DNA from: Tetracentron sinense
Lineage: Eukaryota > Streptophyta > Magnoliopsida > Trochodendrales > Trochodendraceae
Length of the DNA stretch: 64,000 bases
Assembly (NCBI GenBank): GCA_015143295.1
Contig: CM026552.1
Coordinates: forward strand, 60,940,944 to 61,004,943
Direction of reading: 5' to 3'
Positions 22,953 through 34,195 of the stretch are shown one piece after another. Every line of letters starts with the position of its first letter. The first letter of the stretch is position 1. The notes beneath the pieces are model-generated. The model was not told the origin of the DNA and searched no databases. It saw nothing but the letters and a program-made list of their open reading frames with translations. Position numbers and translations under genes: made by a program.

Positions 22953-23204
22953 ATCAGTGTCTAATGTGGTTTATGACTTGGTCGAAATCAATCTCACTAT
23001 AGCGAGCTCTCCAACAAGGTAGGCAAAGCTTAGGATCTCAAGTCATCAAGAAGCAAGAGCAAGACTGGATTATAGAGTGAGTCATATTTTTCATATTCAT
23101 TGCATGTCATGCATACGCATATGTCAACTACATCGCACATTACACATGCTTCACAAATCACACACCAGCACACGCACATTCTCACTCATTTTCATTATCT
23201 CTGT

Positions 23205-23590
23205 AAGTCACCTCATTCGGTGTACCCCAGATGCATCATGTTTGATGCATCGCTCTTTGTTAGTTACCCTCATTCGATGCACCCCAGATACATCATGTTT
23301 GATGCGCCGCTCTTTGTTAGCCACCCTCATTCGGGGCACCATCAGATGTATCACGTTTGATGCGTCATTTTTTGTTAGTCACCCTCATTCGGTGTACCCC
23401 CAGATACATCATGTTTGATGTGTCATTCTTTTTTAGCCACCCTCATTCGGTGCACCCCAGATACATCATGTTTGATGCATCACTCTTTATTAGTCACCTC
23501 ATTCAGTGCACCTCCTGTTATATCACATCTGATGCATTGCTCTGTGTTAGCCACCTCATTTGGTGCACCTCTTGATATGTTTTATTCGAC
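23205..23590 (+). repeat. Tandem array 1 of the Tat element, 57-58-bp unit, seven copies
   Basis: Units begin CATTCGGTGCACCCCAGATA and contain CATCATGTTTGATGC (a short dyad) and TTTGTTAGCCACCCT. Starts lie near 23213, 23271, 23328, 23386, 23445, 23502 and 23556. Confidence 0.9.
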
Positions 23591-24130
23591 ACATTCACTG
23601 TGCACATACATTCACAATGTTATCTACACTACATGCTTTCATATAGTTTGTCACACTACGTACACACATTCGCCATGTTAGCTCACTATGCATGCACATT
23701 AAGTAAGTCACACTCTGCACATATATCTACATAGATTAGTTGTATTATGCTTATTTCCACTTAGTTGCACACTGCATAGCCACCACATGTGTTCGCACTA
23801 CACACATACATTTTTTGCTCGCTACGCACGTGCATTCCCAATGTTAGTAACACTACACACACACATTTACATAGCTAGCCACATAGCATTCAAAATGTTA
23901 GTTACTCTCTGTACGCACATTCCACATAGTCAACCACGCTGGACACACATAATCACGATATTAGTTATACTATTCACACACATCGGCACCGCAAACACTC
24001 ACAAAGTAAGTCGCACTCTATGTAGACACATCCACGTAGTTGCACTATGCACTCATATCACACGTAACAAACTACACACATGTCCATTAGCCAAATGAAA
24101 TAAGTGAAGCTGGATTCTCAAAAGGGTCTC
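23591..24130 (+). other. CACA-rich degenerate repeats between arrays
   Basis: Loose repeats such as CACACATTC, GTTAGT(T/C)AC and ACACACATA with no fixed period. No coding content. Confidence 0.5.
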
Positions 24131-24149
24131 TAAGCATCCCATAGAGCTT

Positions 24150-25330
24150 TTTCCGCGCCCCGTACTCATCTCAGCTTTCCGTAAGCATTTTTCGCACTCC
24201 GTGCATATCTCAGCTTTCCGTATGCATTTCCCTGTGCTCCGTGTCATCTCAGCTTTCTGTAAGCATTTCCCCGTGCTCCGTGCGCATCTCAGCTTTCCGT
24301 AAGCATTTCCCCGTGCTCTATGCGCATCTTAGCTTTCCATAAGTATTTTCCTGCCCTCCGTATGCATCTCAGCTTTCCGTAAGCATTTTCCCACACTCCG
24401 TACGCATCTCGGCTTTCCGTAAGCATTTTCCCACGCTCCGTGCGCATCTCAGCTTTCCGTAAGCATTTCCCTGCACTCCGTGCGCATCTCGACTTTCCGT
24501 AAGCATTTTTCCGCACTCCGTGCGCATCTCGGCTTTCCGTAAGTACTTTCCCATGCTCCGTGCACATCTCAGCTTTCCGTAAGCATTTTCCTGCGCTCCA
24601 TGCACATCTCGGCTTTCCGTAAGCATTTTCTTGCACTCCGTTCGCATCTCGGCTTTCCATAAGCCTTTCCCCGCACTCCGTGCGCATCTCAGCTTTCTGT
24701 AAGCATTTTCCCGCGCTCCGTGCGCATCTCGGCTTTCCGTAAGCATTTTCCCACGCTTCGTGCGCATCTCGACTTTCCGTAAGCATTTTCCCACGCTTCG
24801 TACACATCTCGGCTTTCCGTAAACATTTTCCCGTACTCCATGCGCATCTCAGCTTTCCGTAAGTATTTTTTCGCACTCTGTGTGCATCTCAGCTTTCCGT
24901 AAGCATTTTTCCATGCTCCGTGTGCATCTCGGCTTTCCGTAAGTATTTTCCCGTGCTCTGTGTGAATCTCAGCTTTTCGTAAGTATTTTCCTGCGCTCCG
25001 TGTGCATCTCAGCTTTCCGTAAACATTTTACCGCGCTCCGTACGCATCTCAGCTTTCCGTAGGCATTTTTCCACCCTCCATGTGCATCTCAACTTTCTGT
25101 AAGCATTTCCCCGCGCTCCGTGTGCATCTCGGCTTTTCGTAAGCATTTCCTCGCGCTCCGTGCGCATCTTAACTTTCTGTAAGCATTTTCCCGCACTCCG
25201 TGCGCATCTCGGCTTTCCATAAACATTTTCTTGTGCGCATCTCAGCTTTCTGTAAGCATTTTCTCGCGTTCCGTGCACATCTCAACATCCCGTATGCATT
25301 CCCAGCGCTTCGTGCGCATCCCAGTATTCC
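24150..25330 (+). repeat. Tandem array 2 of the Tat element, 40-bp unit, about 29 copies
   Basis: The unit is approximately TCTCAGCTTTCCGTAAGCAT then TTTCCCGCGCTCCGTGCGCA. Three units make 120 bp, so long minus-strand frames with a 40-residue period stay open. Those frames are a by-product of the repeat, not a protein. Confidence 0.93.
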
Positions 25331-25434
25331 GTATGTACACCCCTGGTACCTCAAGTGCGCCATTCTAGCATTCCTGTGCATTGCACAACACCTGCAAACT
25401 AAAATTCATGCACTTCTTGCTCAATCCTATCCGT

Positions 25435-25580
25435 TGACATCGTAATGTGTTGTCATCCACCCCTTTAATCTGGTAGACATCGCCCCGCTTGTCATCGACC
25501 CTTTTAATCTGGTTGACATCGTAATGTGTTGTCATCCACCCTCCCATCACCCATCTAGCAGACATCGGAATGGTTGTCAC
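25435..25580 (+). repeat. GACATCGTAATG short array, about 38-bp unit
   Basis: Three to four imperfect units with TGACATCGTAATGTGTTGTC and ATCCACCCCTTTAATCTGG. Confidence 0.7.
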
Positions 25581-25591
25581 CCATCATTTCA

Positions 25592-26460
25592 ATTTTCAAC
25601 ACTTCAAAATCGATCCCTCCTGTGAAGAGGCTAAAAGCAATATTTCAAAATGGATCCCTCCCGTGAAGAGGTTAAAAGAAACATTTCAAAATCGATCACT
25701 CCTGTGAAGAGGTTAAAAGCAACACTTCAAAGTCGATCCCTCCTATGAAGAGGTTAAAAACAACACTTCAAAATCAATCCCTCCTGTGAAGAGGCTAAAA
25801 GCAACATTTCAAAATCGATCCCTCCTGTGAAGAGGTTAAAAGCAACACTTCAAAATCGATCCCTCATGTGAAGAGGTTAAAAGCAACATTTCAAAATCAA
25901 TCCATCCTGTGAAGAGGTTAAAAGCAACACTTCGAAATCAATCCCTCCTGTGAAGAGGCTAAAAGCAACATTTCAAAATCGATCCCTCCTGTGAAGAGGT
26001 TAAAAGTAACACTTCAAAATCGATCCCTCCTGTGAAGAGGTTAAAAGCAACACTTCAAAATGGATCCCTCTTGTGAAAAGGGTAAAAGCAACACTTCAAA
26101 ATCGATCCCTCCAGTGAAGAGACTAAAAGCAACACTTCAAAATCGATCCCTCCTATGAAGAGGCTAAAAGCAACACTTTAAAATCGATCCCTCTTGTGAA
26201 GAGGCTAAAAGCAACACTTTAAAATCGATCCCTCTTGTAAAGAGGGTAAAAACAACACTTCAAAATCGATCCCTCTTGTGAAGAGGCTAAAAGCAACACT
26301 TCAAGATCGATCCTTCCTGTGAAGAGGCTAAAAGCACATTTCAATCAAGCAATCCCTCATGTGATGAGGCTAAATCCACAATTTAATCAATTAATCCCTC
26401 CTGTGATGAGGCTAAATCCACAATTTAATCAATTAATCCCTCCTGTGATGAGGCTAAACT
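25592..26460 (+). repeat. Tandem array 3 of the Tat element, 41-bp unit, about 18 copies plus a 46-bp variant
   Basis: The main unit has AACACTTCAAAATCGATCCC then TCCTGTGAAGAGGTTAAAAG. The last three copies (about 26340-26460) are a 46-bp variant with GTGATGAGGCTAAATCCACA. Confidence 0.93.
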
Positions 26461-26739
26461 CACATATTTCAATTGTTTCCTCCGAAATGAGGTGAAGAAT
26501 TATCTTTCATTAATCTCGGATGTTTCATCACTAAGGATGAACCATTAATTTCTCCTCTCTATCCCCTAGCAACTGAACAGGTTCTCCCATCAACCCCGTC
26601 CTCTAGGATCTCATTTGTGGCAAACAGTCTAAGCATAATTTAACTTTTCCTTTTTTCTTTTGTCTTCAAACTCACAAGTTTTTTCGCACATGCAAAATTG
26701 AGGTCATATAACCTTTGTCGTTCACATGCCCGCACCCTC

Positions 26740-26756
26740 CGACAAAGAGGGGCAAC
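26740..26756 (+). other. Tat element polypurine tract
   Basis: GACAAAGAGGGGCAAC immediately precedes the TGTAAG start of the 3' LTR. Confidence 0.75.
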
Positions 26757-27187
26757 TGTAAGTACCCCAATGTTGCACCCCTCTAGTCACTTTTCATACC
26801 CTTAAAAACCCTCTTTTAAAATCCTCATTCCGCGTGCTTCGATTTTCAAAAAGGGCCTAGAGGTGAAAAATGACCAAAATACCCTTGGAAAAGTGCTAAA
26901 AAGTTATCATTTTATCCAAAATAATTTTATAAATTTTTTGGTGAATTTTGGCTATTTTTGGGATTAAATTAGACTTAAAATGGTGAAAAATGACCAAAAT
27001 GCCCCTGGAGTACAAAATGAGCAAAATACCCCTAAAAAGTACTGAAAAATTCATATTTTATCTAAAATATTTTTTTGGATTTTATCAGTTCAATTTTAAC
27101 TATTTTCGGCCTCAAAACAGAAAATCGGCTTTTCGATGAATCAAAAAGCGCCACATGGCACAAAAAGATTTTTTAAACCCCTAAATA

Positions 27188-27397
27188 GGGGCGCTACTTC
27201 AAACAGCGCCCCCAGAACATTTTTGCCATTGGACTGGTCAAAACCATGTTGGCATATTTTTTTAATAAAATAAATAGGGGCGCTACTTCAAGTAACGCTC
27301 ACCCAGTTTGCACCTGTTTTGCCGCCTCACTGTTCACCACCGCCCTGCTTTTTGGGGTTTTTATCCATAGGGGCGCTACTAGAAGTAGCGCCCCCCT
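27188..27397 (+). promoter_or_regulatory. Three GGGGCGCTACT hairpin motifs in 3' LTR
   Basis: Dyads at 27188-27213, 27277-27300 and 27370-27394. The last is perfect: 11-bp arms GGGGCGCTACT and AGTAGCGCCCC around a 3-base loop, just before the TATA box CCTATAAATATC. Confidence 0.75.
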
Positions 27398-27689
27398 GTT
27401 TTGAAAACCTATAAATATCTCACACCATCTCCTTTATTATCATTCCATTCTCTCTCATTCTTCTCCCTTTTCTTCTTCAAAACTCCTCGGAGCGCTTCGG
27501 ATTCCTGAGAACGTCGATTGCGAATGGTCGATTCTCGGGACTTCTTTTCAGAAATCTTTTCAAATTTTTCGGAAGGTAATTTTTCTCAAAAACCCTATCT
27601 TGCTTTGTCTTTTAGTAATTTAAATTAGTTTAACCACTTTTACAAATTGTTTTTAAATTATTTAAATGCTTAAACTGCTTATCCTGTCG

Positions 27690-28215
27690 AACCCCTGCCC
27701 GAATTCCAGTTCAAATATAACCTCACCTAGTCGAACCTCTGCCCAAATTCCAGTTCAAATATAGTCTCGCCTAGTCGAATCTCTGCCCAAATCCTGGTTC
27801 AAAACTAGCCTTGCCTAGTCGAACCTCTGCCCAAATCCCGATTCAAAACTAGCCTCGCCTAGTCGAATCCCTGCCCAAATTCTAGTTCAAAATTAGCATT
27901 GTCTAAGTCGAACCTCTGCTTGAAAGCCCTGATTAAACCCCAGCTTAACCCTGATTAAACCCTAGTTAATCCTGATCAAATCCCAGTTAATCTTGATTAA
28001 ATCCCAGTTAACCCTAGTTAAACCCTGATTAAACCCCAGTTAATCCTAGTTAAACCCTAGTTAACCCTAGTTATACCCTGATTAAACCCCAGTTAACCCT
28101 AGTTAAAGTCTCAGTTAATCCTAGTTAAACCCTAGGTAAACTCCAGGTAAACCCTACCTAAACCCTAGGTAAACCCTACCTAAACCCTAGCTTAACCCTA
28201 GCTAAACCCTGGCTA
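27690..28215 (+). repeat. CTAGTCGAAC and CCCTAGTTAAA arrays (3' LTR)
   Basis: Counterparts of 16925-17155 and 17160-17450 in the 5' LTR, with small differences in unit number. Confidence 0.8.
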
Positions 28216-28950
28216 AACCCTTCCTACCTAGTCAAACCCCTATCAGAGCCTCGATTCAAACCCTATTCAGATTCCAACCTTTCGCTCCTCAGTACGAGCT
28301 TAAACTGCCCCATTGCTCCTCAGCACGAGCTTAAAAGGCCATTTCGCTCCAAAATTAGCGAAATCCATCAAATCAAATCATCCAACCTTTCGCTCCTTAG
28401 CACGAGCTTAAAAGGTCATTTCGCTCCTCAAATAGGAGCAAAAACCCTCAAACCTTTCAATCACCCATAATCCAAACCATCAAACAATCAAACCATCAAC
28501 CGGCTTCTGAAACTACGTGCGGCTTGATTCTACCAATAGTGGATACGTAGGCAACCCTGATCGAGTTCAGCTCCCCTAGGATAGAATCCCTATTCCGTTT
28601 CTATCTTGTTTATCTCAATTCATTTATTTGAGTTAATATTACATTGCTCAACATATAGATCAAATTGCAATCTTCTTTATGGTTTTCTTTATTTGATTCA
28701 GACTTAGAGAGTAGGTAACCATCTCCGGATGGGAGTTTAGGGGTGCCTAACACCTTCCCCTAACTCAACTGAATCCTTTACCCTAACGTCTGACTTCCAG
28801 ACTATGCTTTATCCAATTATTTCAGGGACCTATTTCCCTCAGAATTAGGTAGGTGGCGACTCTCAACTCAATTGCAATTTATCGCTTATACTTCCTCGGG
28901 ATGTAACCTAATTGGGAATGGGGGGTTAAAATTCAGGTACTCACAACTAT

Positions 28951-30445
28951 ATATTTATAAAATATGAACATCAAAAAACCTATATGAAAAAAAGTTGAGT
29001 AAAAGTCATTTGTTGAAAACTAAGCCCTTGATGTCAAAAATAACTCCCCGCCACTATTTTGTAAGTTTTATAAAATTGTAAGAAAATTGCCATGGGCCTT
29101 AGCCACAATTGAAAAACCTATATGAAAGGTTAAGAGAAAAAACACTCTCATGTTGGAAACTAAGCCCTTGATGTGAAAAATAAATTCTTACTAATATTTT
29201 AATTTTTTTTTATAAAATCATAAGAAAATTATCGCGGGCCTTAGCCACAATATTAATTAATCGAACAGATATAAAAATTTATTAAAAATAATATAAAAAT
29301 ATTGAAATGAAAGTTTGTTGAGATTGGGAAAATAATACATGTTTTCATCCAAAACTAAAAACACATAAAAAATAGAATTTTTGACATACACTTAGAGGGA
29401 GAGAGAAAGAGATAGTCTCGTGGGATGAAAACTCTCTATTTGTCTCTCTCTCTAAGGAGCATCATCGACTATAAAACCAAATGTCTCAATAATATTTAAT
29501 AATTTTGTAAAATTTTTAAGGACATACCTTGGATTATTTGTGAAAATTGTAGGGAATTACAATTTTGCCTTGGCCACAACATGTATATCTATTAGAACCT
29601 GGCCATCTAAAATATGGGATATAAAATAAAGAAAAAATAAAATGAGATGAATGAGAATATAACTCGATGAGATTAAGAATAATAATTTAATGTTTTACTT
29701 AAAGAAAACATGAAAGATATATTTAATTTCGTCTCATTCGATCAAAGAATCGAAAACATTAAATCAATATTCTGAGTCTTCTTTGTACTGTCATTAACGA
29801 CTACAAATATAATGATTGAGTTTTAAGGTTACCTTCAAGAAAGAGAAGAGGTTATCACTGGGAGAGAGGGGTGAAGAATTTGGAAAGAGAAAATGGGAAG
29901 GAATGAAGTGAATAGTCAGTTTTTATGAGAAGAGAAGTAGTTGAAGAGGAAATGAGAGAGTATGGATAAGAGAAAAGAGAGAGACCAAGAGTGTAATAAA
30001 GACTTTTTTGGGGCTATAATGATGTTAATTTAATTAAGTTGTGTGAGAAAATAGGAAATAATACTTACGTTCTTAGGGAATGTGAGTGATCACAATTACA
30101 AGGGAAAAACGTTTTAAGATTGTAATAATCTTAATTTAACTAAATTGAGAGAGAAAATAAGACGTTCTTAGGGGATATGAGGAATCACAATTAAGAGGAT
30201 AAAATTAATCAATAGACTCATTATTATATGAAAAATAATTATAAATAGACTCATTATATGAATCATTAAATTAGGAGTGGTCCTATATTTAATTTAGAAA
30301 AAATAAAGCTATTAAATATATGATGTGACATCTTTCCATTGGATCAATCAAAGGGTTGTCATGTAAGACGACACATGGAGTCAACCTGAAGGGAGAACCG
30401 AGATATTGAGATATGCCATGTGGCATCAACCATCATATATTAGTA
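28951..30445. mobile_element. Right part of the unclassified element split by the Tat insertion
   Basis: Contains an inner direct repeat of about 130 bp with AACTAAGCCCTTGATGT(C/G)AA and GGGCCTTAGCCACAA (about 29015-29100 and 29155-29250). A purine/pyrimidine hairpin lies at about 29390-29457. Near the end a perfect dyad ATGCCATGTGGCAT is followed by ATATATTAGTATAGATAG. Non-coding; class uncertain. Confidence 0.4.
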
Positions 30446-30539
30446 TAGATAGATAGATGCATAAATCATAAATATACCATATTTTATATGACAATATAGT
30501 ATTGTCCTATATTTTTTTCGGGTATAATGCATCATTTAT

Positions 30540-30655
30540 CAGCAATTAGTCGGTTATGAGTTCGAATCATGTTCAATCGAACCCACAAGTCAACATGTAT
30601 CCTTTTGAATTTCCCTTTAACTATGGTTAAGATTCACTAAACATTAGGATTAAAT
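30540..30655 (+). repeat. Short tail module shared with 10236-10290
   Basis: CCCTTTAACTATGGTTAAGA followed by TTCACTAAACATTAGG closely resembles 10240-10290 inside STI intron 2. A GAGTTCGAATC string near 30558 looks like a tRNA-type B box, so a SINE remnant is possible but unproven. Confidence 0.3.
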
Positions 30656-31909
30656 TGTAGAACCCCGGAACTTTTGTACATGGTTGATGAAAAATACTTT
30701 CATGGCCAAAGGGCCTTCCATATACCTTGAGCTTTTGATTAATGGGAAACAAGGTTGAAAACGCTCAAAGGGGTCTAAGGGTGTTAAACCAAGAGTGTGA
30801 AACACTCTAAATGATCAAAGTATGACCAAAGTTGAAAAAAAGAAAAATGTCTTCACATACCCTCAACTTTAGGGATGCATAGTTTGGTCACCGCTAATCG
30901 GAATTGAGTGATTCTTGAATTTTTGGAAAGATATCGAAATCTCTTCGAGGTTCATGATTATCATTTTTCCATATTTTTAGTTGAAGATAGGTTAAACATT
31001 TGATTTTTCTGAAATTGGGTGTGCTGAAAAATCCGGGTTGCTGAAATCCATTCCAAACCAGCCAGATTTAGAGTCCATTTAGGTAATTAAAAACTCAGAA
31101 TTAGGATTTGTCCATTATATACAAAATTGTTCCCCTTTGAATGAAAATTCTATCACAAGTTTAATCGTTAAAATCCAATAAGCGAGTCAAAAGTTATGGT
31201 CAAAACACCAAAGGGGACAAAGCGGGGTAGCAACCGGTCGACCCAACCTCATTCGGTTGACCGAGTGCAATCTTCGGTTGACCAAATGGCCCAAAATTTG
31301 TATGGGAATTTTTTTCATAGAGCTGATTTCGAACCGGTCGACCGATGGACACCTTCGGTCAACCGAACCTCACACTTTTGGCCTTTTGTTCATTTTAAAG
31401 TCATTTCATTAAGGGTATGTTGGTCTTTGACCACCTCATTGCCCATATATACCCAAATTTCATGGGTTAAGGTTTCATAAACCTTCTAAGACACAATTGG
31501 AGGGATTTTAGAGAGAAGAAGAAGGAAGAACAAGGTTCTTCTAGGGTTTTGGCTTGTTGGGTCTTGAGATCAAGGTGGAAGCTCGACTCTTGCTCCTCAA
31601 AGCTCGAAGTTAACTCTTTCAAGCCTTCTCAACATTTCTCAAAAGAGATTCAAGCTTTGCAAGGTATGTACCTTCTACTACCTAGCTTGGTGATAATTTA
31701 AATATTGAAATGTAGGATTCCAAGCAAGATTTGTTAGTAGAAATTGTAAGTATACCCTTCTAGTTAACCTAGAGATAAACTAGATCCCAAAACCTAGTTT
31801 TCCAAGCTTGAAATGTTGAGATTTCTTCCATGTGTTTCAAATTCCTAAATCTACCATGATTTTCCTAAAAGGTATGAACTATAAAGTGTGATATGGATGT
31901 AATAGGTGA
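30656..31909 (+). mobile_element. LTR family A, 5' part, outermost host of the nest
   Basis: Starts TGTAGAACCCCGGAAC. It contains the palindromic module, TATA box CATATATACC near 31443, a leader with paired CTC/GAG-rich segments, and a donor-like GCAAGGTATGTACC near 31658. At 31910 a family B LTR begins. The rest of LTR A is not seen to the right within the window. Confidence 0.7.
31228..31372 (+). promoter_or_regulatory. Palindromic GGTCGACC module in LTR A
   Basis: ACCGGTCGACC, TCGGTTGACCGA and TCGGTTGACC precede a core AAATTTGTATGGGAATTTTT; CCGGTCGACCGAT and TCGGTCAACCGA follow it. The arrangement matches families C, D, E and R, with GGTCGACC replacing CGATCGATCG. Confidence 0.7.
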
Positions 31910-32571
31910 TGTAATGCCCCAGAATTTTAATATAATAAAATTATGGGTTTATTGGTCCTTAATTGGGGTTAATAAGTTAAGTATTTAATTAAATTGTGAA
32001 AAGTGAGTTTTACTCGAGATTGAGTTGTAACGATCAATCTCAGTATTTCTTCTCAAAAACCCCACACAGTGTGCTGGTCGACTACCGGGACCTTCACCTG
32101 TCGTATTGGTTCCGTCAGGTATCGTCTCGCAGGACCGCAAGGTCATATTTTGTAAGAAAATCAAGAAAACGGGAAATTTCTAGATTTCCAGAAATTAAGT
32201 GGGACTCAATATTTCATGGGGATCCTAATAGAAATCTGTACGGCTGATACCAGCGGGTGTTGGTCGGACGTGGGAACTAACGCCTATCCTTTCGGCAGTT
32301 AGTTATCTTAAACGAAGAAATAGCGGCCTATTTTGAGTCTGAAATAAGGAAATTAGTAGATTTTGCAGTTTTCTTCCGGACAAGAGTGCAGCTGTCAAAA
32401 CTCAGTATTTTTCTCTGAAATTTTTACAGTATGTGTCAAACTACCCCAAGTCCGGTCGCCTGAAGTTTCGTCAAAATCGAACTTCGTTTGATAATGTTTC
32501 GGAGGCCGTAAGTGTAAAGAAATCGGGAATTGAGTCAAAGTCAAAGTGTTGACTTGGTCAACAAGTCATCA
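31910..32571 (+). mobile_element. Family B 5' LTR, first part
   Basis: Starts TGTAATGCCCCAGAATTT and matches the B LTRs at 46298 and 49918, including CACACAGTGTG and GTTGACTTGGTCAAC dyads. It is interrupted at about 32572 by C-type LTR sequence and resumes at 40639. Confidence 0.8.
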
Positions 32572-32574
32572 TTT

Positions 32575-32875
32575 ACAATAACAATTTCATAGGGCTTACA
32601 TCCATTTCCATTATTAAATTCGTTTATTCTTGGTTTAGGCATATTATCAAACATCCGGTGTGCACATTTTTAGTAATTTTTCTTTACCCTTTTTAACGCA
32701 TATTTTCCATCAATCATCATGGTATGTTCGTTATTTATAGAATGCTCATCTGCCGCTTTCCATTTCACACATCACATCCACATCCAACGGCATCCAATCG
32801 CCACAATCCACATCTCATCCACACATTCGAACCTTTTTCTTATCTTGTTTATATTTAGTGAATGTGATATGTGAC
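32575..32875 (-). repeat. Inverted fragment of C-type LTR
   Basis: The complement matches 44396-44680 of the C solo LTR; for example CGGCATCCAATCGCC and CTTATCTTGTTTATATTTAG are the reverse complements of motifs at 44400-44475. The following sequence is again in forward orientation. Confidence 0.75.
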
Positions 32876-33569
32876 CAAATGTTATGTTGATCACCTAAAT
32901 GCTTAAATGTTATACTATGAATTTAAATGTGATGCGATATTCCTCTTGTTACACATGTTCCCATGATTGTTACTATTGGCACGCACGCGAGCATGCATGC
33001 ATGCATGAACCGAGTTTTCAAGAGCATATGCATTAATAAATCAATAAGAAAACATTGCATGTCAAGGAGGTTGGTAGCCCAGGGGTATTCGGGTACTAGC
33101 CTCTAGCTCACAAGAAAACTAAAAATACTACCTGCCAAGGAGGTTGGGAGCCCAGGGGTATTCGGGTACTAGCCTCTGGCTCACAAGAAAACTAAACAAG
33201 AAAACTAAAAGCTACTATATGTCAAGGAGGTTGGTAGCCAAGGGATATTCGGGTACTAGCCTCTGGCTCATAAGAAAACCATATGTCAAGGAGGTTGGCA
33301 GCCCAGGGAGGTTTGGGTGCTAGTCTCTAGCTCACAAGTAAAGGAAAATATCACATGTCAAGGAGGTTGGCAACCCAGGGATGTTCGGGTGCTAGCCTCT
33401 GGCTCACAAGTATACAAGATGATGAAAGGACACGAATGCATGATTTTCACAAGCAAGACCGAGACATGAAATGAGTTTTCAAGCATGAGCTTTATCTGCT
33501 TTTTCGCATTCATGCATGCATGTCATGATAATGATATTGTTCTTGTTCAATACCATTTATCTTATGATG
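32876..33569 (+). mobile_element. C-type LTR fragment, left of SIRE insertion D
   Basis: Forward-oriented C-type LTR sequence with CATGCATGCATG, AAGGAGGTTGGTAGCCCAGG repeats and the region leading to the hairpin. It is split by element D and continues at 40096. Confidence 0.75.
33058..33412 (+). repeat. Tandem array, five units of 60-88 bp
   Basis: Units share CATGTCAAGGAGGTTGG, AGCCCAGGG and GCTAGCCTCTGGCTCACAAG. Homologous to the arrays in the C LTRs at 44895-45178 and 54561-54896. Confidence 0.9.
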
Positions 33570-34039
33570 CTACTTGTAAAGTCCATGTTTTTGTATTGGC
33601 ATATTCTGGTGTCAAAACAAGTGAGTCTAGGTGTCTAGGTGTGTATCTTGTGTCGTTGTCGTCAAGCATTCGCGAACAAGTAAAGTTGAAGACCGTTGAA
33701 GACTCGGGTTGATCATTTCCTTCATAGGATGGTAAGTGACCTAGATACCATACTACCAGAGGTGGGATTTGACCTAGAACAATCCTAACATGATGCCTTA
33801 GGTGGTAAGTGACCTAGAATAACCATACGGACCCTAGGTGATGAGATAAACAGTGCAAAACTTGTTTTAAATTCTGAAAATTTTCAAAAAACCAGGGTTG
33901 CTTGTTTTGAGTGTATCTCACAAACCGTAGCTCAGATTTTACTTCATAATATGTCAAAGCGACCATGTCGAAAAGAGCTACAACTTTTATGAAGGGTGAG
34001 AGACCTAAAAACGAAGTTTGAAATTTAAGTTGGTACCTC

Positions 34040-34195
34040 AAGGTCAACCCTGACCATTTTGGGTCGACCTTGGGTATAGCAAAATTTGTATGGTGTTTTT
34101 TGGCAGAGAGATGAAATAGTGTGGGTCGCCCTGAGGACCACCCGATCGACTGAAAGACACCAACCAGTCGATCGAATGATCCCCATGGGTCGACC
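34040..34195 (+). promoter_or_regulatory. Palindromic module in element D 5' LTR
   Basis: GGTCGACC- and CGATCGA-type motifs flank AAATTTGTATGGTGTTTTTT and CAGAGAGATG, upstream of TATA box TTTATATAGA near 34309. The D 3' LTR repeats it at 39325-39475. Confidence 0.65.

Larger units (their letters stand above)
16123..28945 (+). mobile_element. Tat/Ogre-type Ty3/gypsy element, 12.8 kb, degraded and lacking pol
   Basis: LTRs of 2.09 and 2.19 kb start TGTAAG and end ACTCATA or ACTCACA. The target duplication ACTAT is present at 16118-16122 and 28946-28950, so this is one complete insertion. Tat/Ogre assignment rests on the LTR phrase GGATACGTAGGCAACCC, the GGCAGCTCTGCTGGGGAC primer-binding region directly after the 5' LTR, and a Tat-like gag remnant. 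The 8.5-kb interior has no recognisable reverse transcriptase or integrase and is mostly tandem repeats. It looks old and heavily broken; LTR divergence sampled by eye is about 8 percent, pointing to a few million years. Confidence 0.85.
26757..28945 (+). repeat. Tat element 3' LTR
   Basis: 2189 bp, same order of parts as the 5' LTR. It has an extra copy of the GTGAAAAATGACCAAAATGC block and one more GGGGCGCTACT hairpin. Confidence 0.9.

Noticed and set aside
24289-25278. Long minus-strand open frames with periodic basic residues
   Set aside because: They are by-products of the 40-bp array: three units make 120 bp and keep frames open. Two overlapping frames show the same effect, and there is no start or domain context.
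29390-29457. Purine/pyrimidine hairpin as a microRNA precursor
   Set aside because: The stem is short, imperfect and low-complexity (GAGA/TCTC). It looks like simple repeat chance pairing.
33052-33412. CRISPR-like array of spaced repeats
   Set aside because: The units are contiguous tandem repeats in a plant LTR, without uniform repeats and unique spacers. No such system is expected in a plant nucleus.
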